Assembly: GCA_015832175.1 (NCBI GenBank)
Contig: WJXW01000002.1
Location: forward strand, 3,596,001 to 3,660,000
DNA from: Paraphaeosphaeria minitans
Taxonomy: Eukaryota > Ascomycota > Dothideomycetes > Pleosporales > Didymosphaeriaceae
Direction of reading: 5' to 3'
DNA: 64,000 bases
Notes under the pieces: model-generated
What the model saw: the letters and a program-made list of their open reading frames with translations, nothing else
The model's database searches: none
What the model was told of the DNA's origin: nothing
Part shown: piece by piece, positions 34,801 to 45,416 of the stretch
Layout of the letters: the number at the start of each line of letters is the position of its first letter
How positions within the stretch are numbered: position 1 is the first letter of the stretch
Translations under genes and position numbers: made by a program

Positions 34801-37800
34801 TGTCTGGGCGATGCCTTCCCTAAAGAGATAGTATTGTAGGATCCAGAGCCGCACCTGGCCATCGTTGAGGCGGGTAGTGATATTAGCGAATGTAGATAGC
34901 GGGAATCCTTCCGCATATCGAGGTATTGATTGTTGTCCAACGCGGATCAAATCCTGCAAGGAGTTTGCTGCAGACAAGATACGCAGCATTTGCGAAATCG
35001 CTGACATAGACGATTGCATGTGCTCGTAGGTCAGACAAGCGAAAGGATCCTTCTCATCCCTAATAATCTGAAGAATCTTTACCACGATATCGTCAACAAT
35101 GCGAAAACACCTTATGAGCTCCACATGTCGGTCTGCATCAGAGCTTTCCTGATAGGTAGAGGTGCTGAACTTTCCAGTCAAGGTTTCGATACTTCGCAAG
35201 TAGCAGGATAGGACTTTTGGCGGATATTCAATTGCTTCGTAAGCTTCGCGGAGGCGCTGCCACAAAGAAAGCCTCAGACTGACAGATGCCGAATCGAGGA
35301 ATTTCCTCATCTCTTCCAGGGGTGATGGGCGCGCTTTGTGCACGTCTGAGTGAACTGAGCCCTCGTCGGCCGTTGGCGTTTCTCCATGTTCTTCCCCTGC
35401 ACCGTTTGTGTGCCCGTTGGTAATCGAATCTGATTCCTCTGATAATTCGAGAATGGGTTCCAAGCTCTCTATGACAGCGACAGGATCCTTTTCTTCGGTA
35501 TCGAATACCCTCAAGAAGAAATCCTTCATGCTGATGCGGACAAGCTCACGATCTATCGCAGCCACTGAAAGTTCGGGCATAACTGCGTTGTTTTGGACCT
35601 CAATTGTATGCCCATTCGAAGACTTGAAGATCTCTTTGAGCTCTTCCATAGCAAAAAGAACATGTTGAGGTAGGACCTCATCGTCGACGCTCAGTTGAAA
35701 GACAGACGCCCATATATGGCGCAGAGACAGCTCATCGAGCGATTCAACATTTAATTGGCAACTCGAACGTAGTTGCAATGCTTCACGTGCGAGCGAAACC
35801 CAACGTGATAGTCGATCATTTTGCTCGGTCTGCGTGCTTTGATTGATGCCACTGCTAGGATGCTTGATCAACGAGTAGACGTCGAGATGAAGCTCGAAGA
35901 TTGTCTCGATCAGCTCGATCTGTGCAGCATCAAAGGTTGAAAGTATATACTGTTGCGACTGCTTTCGTGCTTCCAGTATACTACCATTGAGAGCCTCGAG
36001 GCGGTCGAGCATACGATTGTGAATGAACTCATCAACATTGACAAGAACCTGAACCACTTGTCGTTTGAGGTCCTCTGGCCACCGATATTGAACATAACTT
36101 GACTTGATGCTTTGCGTGCTGTCATCTGTTGTTGAAAGGAAGCCCGGTGCTAGGAGGGCCTCAACCCAGGAAAATGCGACTTCTTGCGTAGAGAACCAGG
36201 CATCATTGATACTTTGTACGAAAGAAGCAAGCTTCTCGCTTTGCAAGGTTGGTTTTATGCAGGCCTGTGCAGTACTAGACTTGGAGTACCCCAAAAACGC
36301 GTTCAGGCCAGCTTCTCGCGACGCACCGCCAAGATCCATAGGCTCTGCACTGAGTAACACGGGTGCGATCTTCGATCCTGATGTTTGTAAAGCGATGTAC
36401 ATGTCGCATGCTGCTTTGTCGATGCTGTCGGTCGCCGTTTCTTCCGTGCTGGATTTGCTGACCAAATCACGCAGTTCCTCCAAGTTTCCGAGGCTCTCAA
36501 CGCCAAGCCGCTCGAATTGGTCGTTTATTACTTCGCGCAGGCATTTATCAGCATTTGTAAATGGCCAAAGCTGATCTTCAAGTGTATTGCTGACGGCCTG
36601 CCCCATGACCTCCGCGCCCAAACCCGCTTCTGAATCTCGTGCTCGAAGGCGTTTACTTCTAGCGCGACCACCCTCAGCAGTTTCTGGCAGCCCGGCAGAG
36701 TCTGTGGAGCGTTTGCGCGAAAGCTCCCTCCCGTTCTCCGCAAGCGTTGCCGATTCTCCCTCGTCAACTTTGTTGATATTCTCAGACTTCTCCTGGCCTG
36801 CCATCACCGTATCCTCGCCATCTTTCGCAGAAGCGGCGAATTTGTCTTGTTCGACTATGTTATCCTCGTTTGGGGGCTCCGTAATCACAACCTCTTCTAA
36901 ATTTGCGTTCTCGATGGGATCGGTGACAGTGGCTTCAGGTGGCATGCCAAAGGCGATCGCGCAACCTGGTTGGATGGACGTGATTACAGTATTGGTTTCT
37001 GTCATATAGTGGCGAAGAACTACATCTCCTGCACCCGCCCAATCCCACTTGAGTGGACTTAAAATGACGCGCTGAGGTGGTCGCTCGACAACTTGTGCTA
37101 TGGGCGGCGAAATCTCAGAGGGGACCGGAGCCCAAGGATAGGGGTTCAGTCGTTTCTTGAGCATCTCCGAAAGTTTCCTTTTCTTCAGCGCTGCAAGGGG
37201 GGGCATCTCAAGGGATAGTGAGTCCTCTAGTTTGCTGACTAGTCCGCGGAGCTGATGGCCGGCAAAGCCCTCCTCGAGGCCCGGGAGACGGAGCAGACTG
37301 TCATACGCCTCGTCGTTTCCATCCAGCACAGCCTCAAGGCAGAACCTGGTAATGCGCGAGCTCCCAAGCATAGCAGCCACAGAGGCTGTCCGTAACCATA
37401 GGTCCAAATCCGTGTCTTCTTTGTCCAGAGCGTCCGCGAAGTTTGCCAAGGCGGACCCTACTCGTCCCGGGTTGTCCTGTTGCAAGGGAATGCCACGCTC
37501 TTTGGCCCAATGCTGCATTGTCTCAAGAATAAATTGGCCATGATTTTTGTACGCGAGGTGCAGTAGTTGCGGGAGCGTGTTCGGTGCGGTCTCGGTGCCG
37601 CCGGTGGCCTGGACAGGACCGGCATCGATGTCATCTAGGATGCTGTCGAAGACCAGCTCGTCTCCGTAGAGCTCGTGGCGCTTGTATTCGGTAAGCGATT
37701 CGTGGTATTTGAAGATTTCAGAATCGAAGAGCGCTTTGTAAGCTTCGGCGGTTCTCTCGAACGATTGCGGGCCTTCTGAGTGGTGCTTGAGGGCGGTTTG

Positions 37801-37984
37801 GTAGAGCTTCAGAGCCTCCTCGATTTGGATTTCCTTGGTGTCGTCGATCTCGACCTCCTCCTCGTTCTCAGGCTCAACGTTGAGCGCATGCCAGGCCGAC
37901 TTTTGTCAGTGTTAGCAAAACCGCTGCAGGCGTGGTTCAAGCTTCATGCAGCACATGTGAAGCTCCCAAAGTTGTACTTACCAT
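31900..37984 (-). CDS. HIR3: Histone transcription regulator 3 (HIR complex subunit)
   Basis: Two exons give 2000 residues: 37984-37982, which is only the ATG, and 37899-31900. The N-terminus after the join, MSAWHALNVEPENEEEVEID then DTKEIQIEEALKLYQTALKH, is the hallmark start of fungal Hir3 (human CABIN1) and opens a TPR-like repeat region (ERTAEAYKALFDSEIF, HLAYKNHGQFILETMQHWA). The large central part is helical. The C-terminus is low-complexity and acidic (DEDEVQEMG, then long Glu runs). Hir3 is the scaffold of the HIR/HIRA histone chaperone complex, which deposits H3-H4 independently of replication and represses histone genes outside S phase. It acts in the nucleus. The start-codon-only first coding exon is supported by a GTAAGT donor and an AAAAG acceptor. 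It is divergent from the ChAPs gene with 358 bases between start codons. Confidence 0.9.
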
Positions 37985-38342
37985 GATGTTGGGTGTGCGC
38001 GGTGCATTTAGGGGAGAGTGTCAGCGCACAAACAACGCATATTTAGATTCGAAGCTCAAAGTGCTGGCGCCAGGTAGCCGTGGGCGCGAATAGAGCCCCC
38101 TACGCGGCGTGTCGAGAGTGTTGACCGCGTGGTAGGTAAAGCTAGTTGTCCTTGGCGCGAACAAGCCACAGCACGGCGCCAGCATTGAAGCACCTCCGAT
38201 CCGCCGCATGCTGTCCTCGAGGGAACGACCCAACCCTGACACTCGCCCACGTACCCCTCTAATAGCCCACCTGCAGCCCGGTGCATGTTGTAGATTCGAC
38301 TCTCAATCTACTTCTTTCCGCACCCCGCTCCCCGCGTGAGCC
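37985..38342. promoter_or_regulatory. Divergent promoter region, HIR3 / ChAPs gene
   Basis: 358 bases between divergent start codons, without a gene. I could not name factor sites. Confidence 0.45.
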
Positions 38343-40717
38343 ATGGTGACGGCTCCAGCTGTTCCCGAGTACGCAGCATCCCTCCAAGCTTCCTATACAG
38401 CCACATATTATGCCAGGCGACGCCATGAATAGCGCCTGCATCGCACACAGTTCACATTACTAGTTTCCGCAATTAGTAGTATTGTCCTTGTGGCCAGCCT
38501 GCTAATGAGGAATTCGTAGGATCTTCGAGGAGGAGCTGCACTCTGCCATCGAAGCGCGCTCCGAGGCACTCCAGACCCTCCGAGAACTAGGCCCCCCAGA
38601 TCTCGTTCACCTCATCAAGCAACCAATTAGAGATGTCAAGAAACAGGTAGGGCCTGTTCTGAAATATGCGAGCATGAGAAGGAAGCGCTGACGTGCTGCA
38701 GCTGGGAGTCTATCACCATGTTACTGGTATCGACGCTTCGTCCTCGGCCAGTCTGGCAGCCTACATCAACACCTTGACCTTCTCACCACACGACAAGCAG
38801 CACAAGGTCGTCTCTGGCTTGTATTGGTATGGGGTATCTGAGAAAAGCATGGGCCCGGGCTGACGGCGCTTAGCTGCTACAATGCGTTTTCGCGACTGGA
38901 CATGCGCGTGCAGGTGTACATTCCCGGTACCGTGGAGAGCTACTGCATCGACGAGCGTGGCGACAAGCGCGTTGCAACCGACGAGTTGTGGCTAGAAACA
39001 TACCTCTGCAGCGTACTGCGCGCATACTCGTATGCCGACGACGGCTCGGGCGACACAATCAAGAAAATCGTCGGGGTGCGGAGATTTAACCCCATCACCA
39101 GCACCGAAAGCGAACACAAGTTCCTAGACGCGGCAGAGCGCTTGTTCTTCAATGGCTGGCAACTTGGCTCCGATCCTGAGATACAGGTCCCCAACCTCGT
39201 CTCGAACCACCTTACAACTGGGCTCCTGAACTACATCCATACTACGGGCCGATACGCGTCAGGCATAAACTTGTTCGAGAAGCTGCGCACCAAAGATCCC
39301 GAGATTTCATCCTTATTAGCGAGGGTATACATTGAGGCCGACGAGGAGGTCAAAGCTGTGCAATTGCTACACGAGGCCATTCAGGATCTGCCTATGGATT
39401 ACTCATTATTGGATTGCCAGGCTGAGTTTTGCAACAAGAAGGGACGCGGTGACTTGGCTTTGGAGATCGCAAAGAGAAGCGTGGTATCCGCACCCAGTGA
39501 GTTTGGGACGTGGGCCCGCTTGGCCGAAATCTACGTCAGCCTTGAGCAGTGGGATCTGGCTCTGTTGACGCTCAACTCATGTCCCATGTTCACATACCAG
39601 GACAAGGACGCACCGCGGATGCCCGAGCCGCAGAGAGTATTCTTACCGATCATGCCGGAAGCCATCTGCGACGAGATAATAGACAGCCCGGTAGACGACA
39701 TTGAGCTCGTCCATCCTACCCTCCGCAAGCTCCACGCCGCAGGCTTCAAAGGAACATTCCTCAAAGCCTACATGCTCCTCACTGAGATCACAAAGAAGAT
39801 CGGCTGGGACCAGCTGCTCAAGATACGGAGTCAAGTCTTCGTTATGGAAGAAGAATACCGCAACGAGAAGCAAACAACACCCCACGGCCAGACCACCTCG
39901 CGTAATGCGAGCGTCACAGCGTTGCGCTCACCTTCTCCCACGCCCAAAACCAACGGGGAAGTCCATGACGAAATCGAAGAACCCCCATCGGATGCGGAGG
40001 ACAGTGCGCCAAACGGCGGTCCGTCATCCTCTGCACCGCCTGCGTTAGAAAAGCCCTCCCATACAGTTGCTTCTGAAGTCGTCAAGGCCGGTTCCGAGGA
40101 CACGCACCCCGTCACACCCTCAAATCCCAACCAGCAAAACTATACGCACTTCCACAACAAGCGCCTATGCGAGCGCTGGCTCGACAATCTCTTCATGGTA
40201 CTCTACGAGGATCTGCGCGTGTATACGATATGGCGCACCGAGATGGCACAGTACCGATCCCAGCAGCTGCTGTACAAGAAGTCGGCTGAGGAGTGGGAGA
40301 TTCTGGGCGAGCTGGCGGAGAGACTGCACCACGAGGAGGAGGCGGTGGATGCGTATGAGAACTGTTTGCAGATGAAGTTCAGCCCGAAGGCGATGAGGGG
40401 CGTTCTAAAGCTGGAGGATGGGAGTGGGGGAAATGTGAGGGATGTTTGTGGGGCGTTGATCAGGCTGGTCACGTGGCAGTATCGGTGGTACTCCGAGGTA
40501 TGTCTTCTATGTTTTTGCAGGGAAGCGAGAATTTTGCTAACGAGAATAGTTCTCGCCAAACCTGCTGTATAATATCCGCAAACTCATCGAGGAAGAGGGC
40601 GCCGTCAAAATCAGGAGTGTCATCCAGGGAACCAGCCTGCCGCAGCATGTGCTGGATCTCACGCATCAGTATGCAGCGTTGTGTGCTGCGTTCAGGAGCA
40701 GTGGGAGCGACGGTTGA
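38343..40717 (+). CDS. ChAPs family exomer subunit (Bud7/Bch1 type)
   Basis: Conservation-based exons are 38343-38428, 38520-38646, 38702-38826, 38874-40497 and 40550-40717, giving 709 residues. The N-terminus PEYAASLQASYTATYYARRR is followed by IFEEELHSAIEARSEALQ and LGPPDLVHLIKQP. Then come GIDASSSASLAAYINTLTFS and YNAFSRLDMRVQVYIPGTVE. The middle is TPR-like (WARLAEIYVSLEQWDLALL). The family (Chs5-Arf1-binding proteins) forms the exomer coat at the trans-Golgi with Chs5. It carries chitin synthase Chs3 and other cargo to the plasma membrane. A Ser/Pro-rich insert (about 340-410) precedes the C-terminal helical part. The junction after YYARRRHE would use an AT donor at 38429. A canonical GTACGC at 38369 is also in frame but drops 20 conserved-looking residues. 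The other introns are canonical. Confidence 0.85.
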
Positions 40718-41225
40718 GCGATGTATCAATGAGAAGGGGGAGCATTACGGCCTACCAATGTTGCTAATCCCATCATAACAACGTCCATGTGCGGAGAGTT
40801 TGGTTCAGCGGTCGAGACGATGTAGGGATATCCTGATACATGTTTAGTGGTGTATAATAACAAGTGACAACTCTGCTGAGGTCTCACGCAACGAAATTTA
40901 GTGTCCGCTGTCCATGTGACCGCAGCGCATCTTACAATCTGCTTTCCGGATGCTGGCAATTCGTCAACTTCAAGCATATTCATTATCATCACGAAGCGAA
41001 CCACTTTGAGTCTCGTCACAAGCCAGACGTGCTTGCAACCAATGTATTCATTTTTGTCGTGACAAGATCCGAGTCCCATCAGGTCGCCCGTAGCATTTCA
41101 TCATGCTTTTCCTCGCAATTCAATGAGACCCATGAACAGATATAAAAGCCCACGAATGAACACCATATGCTATCCACCACTCCATGCCGGACCAGAGGTT
41201 CCGCACAAACACGACAGCGGCGTGT
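40718..41225. other. Convergent intergenic region
   Basis: About 510 bases between the stops of the ChAPs gene and RPS16. No gene seen. It should contain both 3' untranslated regions. Confidence 0.4.
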
Positions 41226-41836
41226 TTAACGGTACGACTTCTGGTACTTGGCGCGGGCACCGGGACCACCGAACTTCTTGGGCTCGCACCGCCTGTTGTC
41301 GGCGACGAGGAGTGTGCGGTCGTACTGGACGAGGGCCTGCTTGAGCTGGTTCTTGGAGTGCTCGTCGACGTATTTCTGGTAGTAGGCGATGATGGACTTG
41401 GCGATGGCTTGACGGATAGCGTAGATCTGCGAGGTGTGACCACCACCGGAGACGCGCACGCGGATGTCGACATCGGCTATGCCCAGTGTTAGTGTTGCCC
41501 TTTATTTCATTGCTGCTTCATGCGGGTGCGGGTGCGCGCGTACCGAACTTGTCGAGACCGAGGATCAGGATGGGCTCGTAGACCTTGAAGCGGAGCAGCT
41601 CGGGCTGCACGAGGCTGAGGGGCTTTCCATTGACCTTAACGAGGCCCTTGCCAGCCTAGACATATCATCAGTATGATTGCCGTCACGGGTCCTGGCGTTC
41701 AATGTACCTTGCAGTGGGCGACGGCTGCGAGATGTTAGCTTGGGTTCGTGATGAGGCGCGCAGATGGTGGGGAATGCAGGAGCGTACCAGTCGCGGTCCT
41801 CTTCTTGCCGAAGCATTGCACGCTCTGGGTAGACAT
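41226..41836 (-). CDS. RPS16: 40S ribosomal protein S16 (uS9)
   Basis: Four exons (41836-41788, 41724-41708, 41655-41544, 41476-41226) give 142 residues, the family length. It reads [20 protein letters not shown], then [60 protein letters not shown], and ends [14 protein letters not shown], the invariant S9/S16 tail that reaches toward the P-site tRNA. Exon 2 is only 17 bases. The several introns near the 5' end are typical of fungal ribosomal protein genes. The divergent upstream region has a CCAAT box at about 41944. The identification is secure. Confidence 0.97.
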
Positions 41837-42201
41837 GGTGGGCGACTGTGTGGTTAGTTGCGTGCGGTGGTGATAGCGCTGTCGTCGTAAAAGCAAAGGT
41901 TCGTCGATGTCGAAAGTGTGGAAGTTGCAAATTGCTAAGCGAGCCAATGGGCGTTAGTGTGAGCTTTCTACGAAGCGTCAACCTTACGTAAGCCTGCAAC
42001 CCTTGACGATTCGGCAGCGACCTCATCATTCCCTCACCAGCCTCATATTTGTTATTCTCGATGAATATGAAATAAGGCTGTGCTCCGTAGCCGTACTGGA
42101 GACGTCAATGGGAGCTTTCTAATACGTGCAGACGGAGCGGAACAGGGTCATAATCGTCGCACGTTCACCTACACATGGTATTGGAACAATCAGCAGACGA
42201 C
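41837..42201. promoter_or_regulatory. Divergent promoter region, RPS16 / RCC1-repeat gene
   Basis: 365 bases between divergent starts. It carries a CCAAT box (41944-41948, + strand). Its right end contains one arm of the 34-base inverted duplication. Confidence 0.5.
42154..42187 (+). repeat. 34-base inverted duplication, left copy
   Basis: These 34 bases recur exactly as reverse complement at 44886-44919. The copy spans an ATG (42175) that is in frame with the RCC1-repeat protein. No similarity is seen beyond the 34 bases on either side. Confidence 0.9.
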
Positions 42202-43257
42202 ATGCCTTACCGACTGTACGTCTTCGGCAGCAATGGCGAAGGCCAGCTCGGGATTGAGGCCGCGGATATAGTCCAGAATCCCACGATCGCGCATTCTTGG
42301 CCTGCAGAAAAAGGCATCAGTGCTCTCTGCGGTGGTGATAATCACACACTTATCATTGCCTCTGACGGATCGTTGCATCATGCAGGCAGTACTGAGAAGT
42401 TTCAACTGGGTCCCGTATCATCAGGACAACCAAAAAATCATCATTTCAAGAGAACTGATAAGCTGGGTGTCAATTTTTGCGCGGCTGCTTGCGAATCTTC
42501 TGCCTATATAAGGAATGGAGCTCCCAAGATGGTTGATGGTTCAACCGTCACGACTATCTCAATCGAAGGCACAGATCACTGGGGCGAGGGAGCCTTCGGC
42601 ACACTTGAATTACCTCAACCCGCCATTGACTTTGCTGCTGGTAATTGGCATTACGTCACCATCCTATCCAATGGTGACGTGCTAGGCTGGGGCAAGTCGA
42701 GACTCGATCAGCTTGGGCCGAGATTGTCAGCACAGCAGAGAATCACAAAGCCTACTCTAATCGAAGAGAATATCCCCTTTCGACCTGTCAAAGTTGTGTG
42801 CGGCAAAGAGTTCACATATCTGGCTTCAGATCCATCCGCAGGCGAACACCATCTGCTTGGTCGAGACAAGTTCTCCCTACGTAGCACAATGCCGGAAAAC
42901 ATCAAAGACTGGAAACAAATCGGAGCAACATGGCATGCGATATTTGTCTTATTTCGAAACGGCAGCCTTGCAGCCTGGGGCAAAGAGAACATGTGGAAGC
43001 TATTGCCTAAAGATTTGCCAGCTATCGAACAGATCGCAGTCGGTAGCGAACATGTCCTCGCTTTGACCAGAGATGGAAAGCTTATCAGCTGGGGCTGGGG
43101 TAAACACGGAAACTGCGGAAACCTGACAATGCTTGATGACGAGGTGAAAAACGACATGGTGAGCGGCGTCTGGAACAATATCGACATACCTGGGACAATC
43201 AAGGCCATTTGCGCGGGCTTCTGCACAAGCTTTGTGCTCACCGAAAATGTGGAGTGA
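42202..43257 (+). CDS. RCC1-repeat protein (Ats1-like)
   Basis: A single exon of 351 residues from the ATG at 42202 (G at -3). An in-frame ATG at 42175 would add nine residues but has a poorer context. The start MPYRLYVFGSNGEGQLGI is a first RCC1 blade. Others are recognisable at GGDNHTLIIASDGSLHHAGS, GNWHYVTILSNGDVLGWGKS and GSEHVLALTRDGKLISWGWG, the last followed by KHGNCGN. The protein should form a beta-propeller of RCC1 type. Length and opening resemble yeast Ats1, a protein linked to tubulin function and to diphthamide/wobble-uridine modification. That assignment is tentative, because RCC1 propellers are shared by many unrelated regulators. It is divergent from RPS16. Confidence 0.82.
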   Translation: MPYRLYVFGSNGEGQLGIEAADIVQNPTIAHSWPAEKGISALCGGDNHTLIIASDGSLHHAGSTEKFQLGPVSSGQPKNHHFKRTDKLGVNFCAAACESSAYIRNGAPKMVDGSTVTTISIEGTDHWGEGAFGTLELPQPAIDFAAGNWHYVTILSNGDVLGWGKSRLDQLGPRLSAQQRITKPTLIEENIPFRPVKVVCGKEFTYLASDPSAGEHHLLGRDKFSLRSTMPENIKDWKQIGATWHAIFVLFRNGSLAAWGKENMWKLLPKDLPAIEQIAVGSEHVLALTRDGKLISWGWGKHGNCGNLTMLDDEVKNDMVSGVWNNIDIPGTIKAICAGFCTSFVLTENVE

Positions 43258-43300
43258 TGACCTGGTAGATCGTCATGTTATGAATCAGGTTCGACAACGA

Positions 43301-43347
43301 GGAGGGCAGATCACGAGGTTTGGTTGCATCCTCGTGATCTGCCCTCC
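43301..43347. repeat. Perfect 18-bp hairpin
   Basis: GGAGGGCAGATCACGAGG at 43301-43318 is followed, after an 11-base loop, by its exact reverse complement at 43330-43347. It lies 44 bases past the stop of the RCC1-repeat gene, so it would fall in the 3' untranslated region of that transcript or just beyond it. Confidence 0.95.
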
Positions 43348-43370
43348 ACAAGCTACAAACGCCGAGCAAC

Positions 43371-44560
43371 GTGCCTCAACACTCGCAGAATGCTTCAAAG
43401 TCGACATCCAGGATCACCATACCGTACAAGATGTCTATGGCCTTTGGCGCAGTCGGCGGCATTATATTAGTATGCTTTCTTGTTAAGGACCCCATCAACG
43501 CGCTTGACGAGGCACGCGGCTCCAAGGTTGAGTCCCGGTCGGTAATCCGCAAATTTTGGATGCTCGACCGGGAATCTAGATATCAATTTGCTCACAAAGA
43601 TATAAGGCAACGAAGCAAACCCCAAAACTTGAAGCTCTTGCGAAATGGCGCAATGAGCGGTGTACTGATGTAAGAGCTCGGTGGCCGAATTTCTAGACTG
43701 AATAAAAAGTTCAAGACCTCTTTCGAGGAAAGCCAGAAAGCCAACGTGGTTGGAAAAAGCAGTGACGGAACGCGATGGCGCCTAAGTGATACAAGCGCTG
43801 GTCAACTTCGTCCTCGCCGCCATCGTCGAAGCTAGTCTTTAGGTCTACAAAAACTTTTGAGTTCATTCAGAAGTACTGTCTCACCTTTGTTGCCCACAAC
43901 TTGCGCGTCCCGGACGTGGACGAGCAGAAAGTCTTCTTTAGCTCCTGGTACCACTTCACCAAGTACGACCTGATCACGTTCACGAACCGTAATACCAAGA
44001 AGATTCTCAGCAAAGTGAAGGAGTTGAAGCACAACGTATCTTCACAGATGCCCTTCAAGCCGGTCGAGTTTTTGGACAAGACTCGCCACCAAGATCGTGC
44101 TCTCTTCTCCGAATACGCTGTATTCTGGGCGATGCAGTAGTTGGTGGATCCGGAGGGGAAGTTCGCAATGGTCGATGAGGCGAAAAAGACGTACAACGCG
44201 TCGTTGAATGTCTTCGAGGATGAGCTAGCTGCCAGCCTGGCAAGCACGGGCATGAGCCAGTTACTCGGAAGTGCGCATTGACCTGGCGACGACTGCTAAT
44301 GCTCACATGTGCAGCTCTTCACTTACATCACGGAGGAGCCCTTCATTTGCCTCGAAACGCAAGCGCTACTGAAGGAGCTTGAAGAGGTTGAGCCCGCCGT
44401 CGAGAAGTACAGTGCTATGTGGATGGAGCCGGAGGTGGCTATGAAGCGTATCCTCAACTGCGATCTGAGCGCCATGCTCTAGAACATCAAGCTCCTGTCC
44501 AATCCCACGAGACGCCTCTTCGATACGCTGGTGTGGAAATTGCATTGTTCCTCCTAGGGC
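43371..44560 (+). pseudogene. Unrecognised protein pseudogene
   Basis: Coding-like text runs over several frames with stops between. Examples are MSMAFGAVGGIILVCFLVKD near 43430 (a membrane-like segment), RKFWMLDRESRYQFAHKDIR near 43545, VDEQKVFFSSWYHFTKYDLI near 43917, and FLDKTRHQDRALFSEYAVFW near 44070. A TAG at about 44138 is followed in frame by LVDPEGKFAMVDEAKKTYNA. After a possible intron comes LFTYITEEPFICLETQALLK near 44315, again followed by an in-frame TAG (about 44480). The composition is clearly protein-like, but I recognise no family. Multiple stops and frame changes make a functional product unlikely unless several introns have been missed. Confidence 0.6.
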
Positions 44561-45416
44561 AATAGAGTACTCACAGATCTTTGAAGAGGCATTGAGTCTT
44601 TGGACCTGCAATCCAATCTAGGCATATCATGCATGTTTACGACTTTATGGACAGCTTTTCATGGGACAAGGGCTTAAACAGTGTCAAGGATTGGTACGAG
44701 CAATACCCGTGGATGATAGCTCTTGGTGGCCAATGACGAATGTGGATTGAATGGCCTAAAGGAGTCAGGAAGTTACATAATGTACAAATACTTCGAATAT
44801 GATCCACATAGCCGTTCTCCATAGCCTATGTTTGGTCAATTGGGCTGGTGTTAAACCGACCTCGCATAGCGCGCGTGGGCGAGACGTTCCAATACCATGT
44901 GTAGGTGAACGTGCGACGAGTCGATCAGAAGGTACTGATGGTATCCAACTAGGCTGGAACCGAGTGGGTACCTTTCCTCGACCGTCAGAGGCACCGATGG
45001 GACTGGTACAAGCTAGGGAAGGGGCTCTGGTTCGCTTCCAAGCAGCCTCAGTAGGTTCTGTCCTCCCCAAAGAGCTTAAGCCGCTGAAAGTTGAGTTTCA
45101 AGCGGGCCGAACGGGAGGCTTGAGGGTGTTCGTTTTCTTTTTTTCACTTCTTTTCAGTAGCAGAACTGATGTGTGTATTCTTTAGGATCTTCTAAAGCTG
45201 CTAACATTCACCATGAGGCGAATGCCACTAGTAACAGGTAACAACGACTATGCGATCTTTCATGTCAATATGATCTTAAACACAAGTTGACTGGGGCCTA
45301 CACATGCCTGCCGCTAAGTATAAAATCTCGGCTGCAACTTTCGTGCACCTTACTTAAAAACTACTGGTCTCTTAAAATGACACATCACTCGACTAGTACA
45401 GGTGGATGATCTTCGT
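44561..45416. other. Gene-poor region
   Basis: About 850 bases with no supported gene. An open + frame at 44799-45185 has no recognisable content. It includes the right copy of the 34-base inverted duplication. Confidence 0.4.
44886..44919 (-). repeat. 34-base inverted duplication, right copy
   Basis: Exact reverse complement of 42154-42187. The flanking sequence does not match the flanks of the left copy and no target-site duplication is visible. Confidence 0.9.

Noticed and set aside
42154..44919. A transposable element bounded by 34-base terminal inverted repeats
   Set aside because: No target-site duplication, no transposase motif inside, and the interval contains a normal-looking RCC1-repeat gene. 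I kept the repeat as a finding without calling a mobile element.
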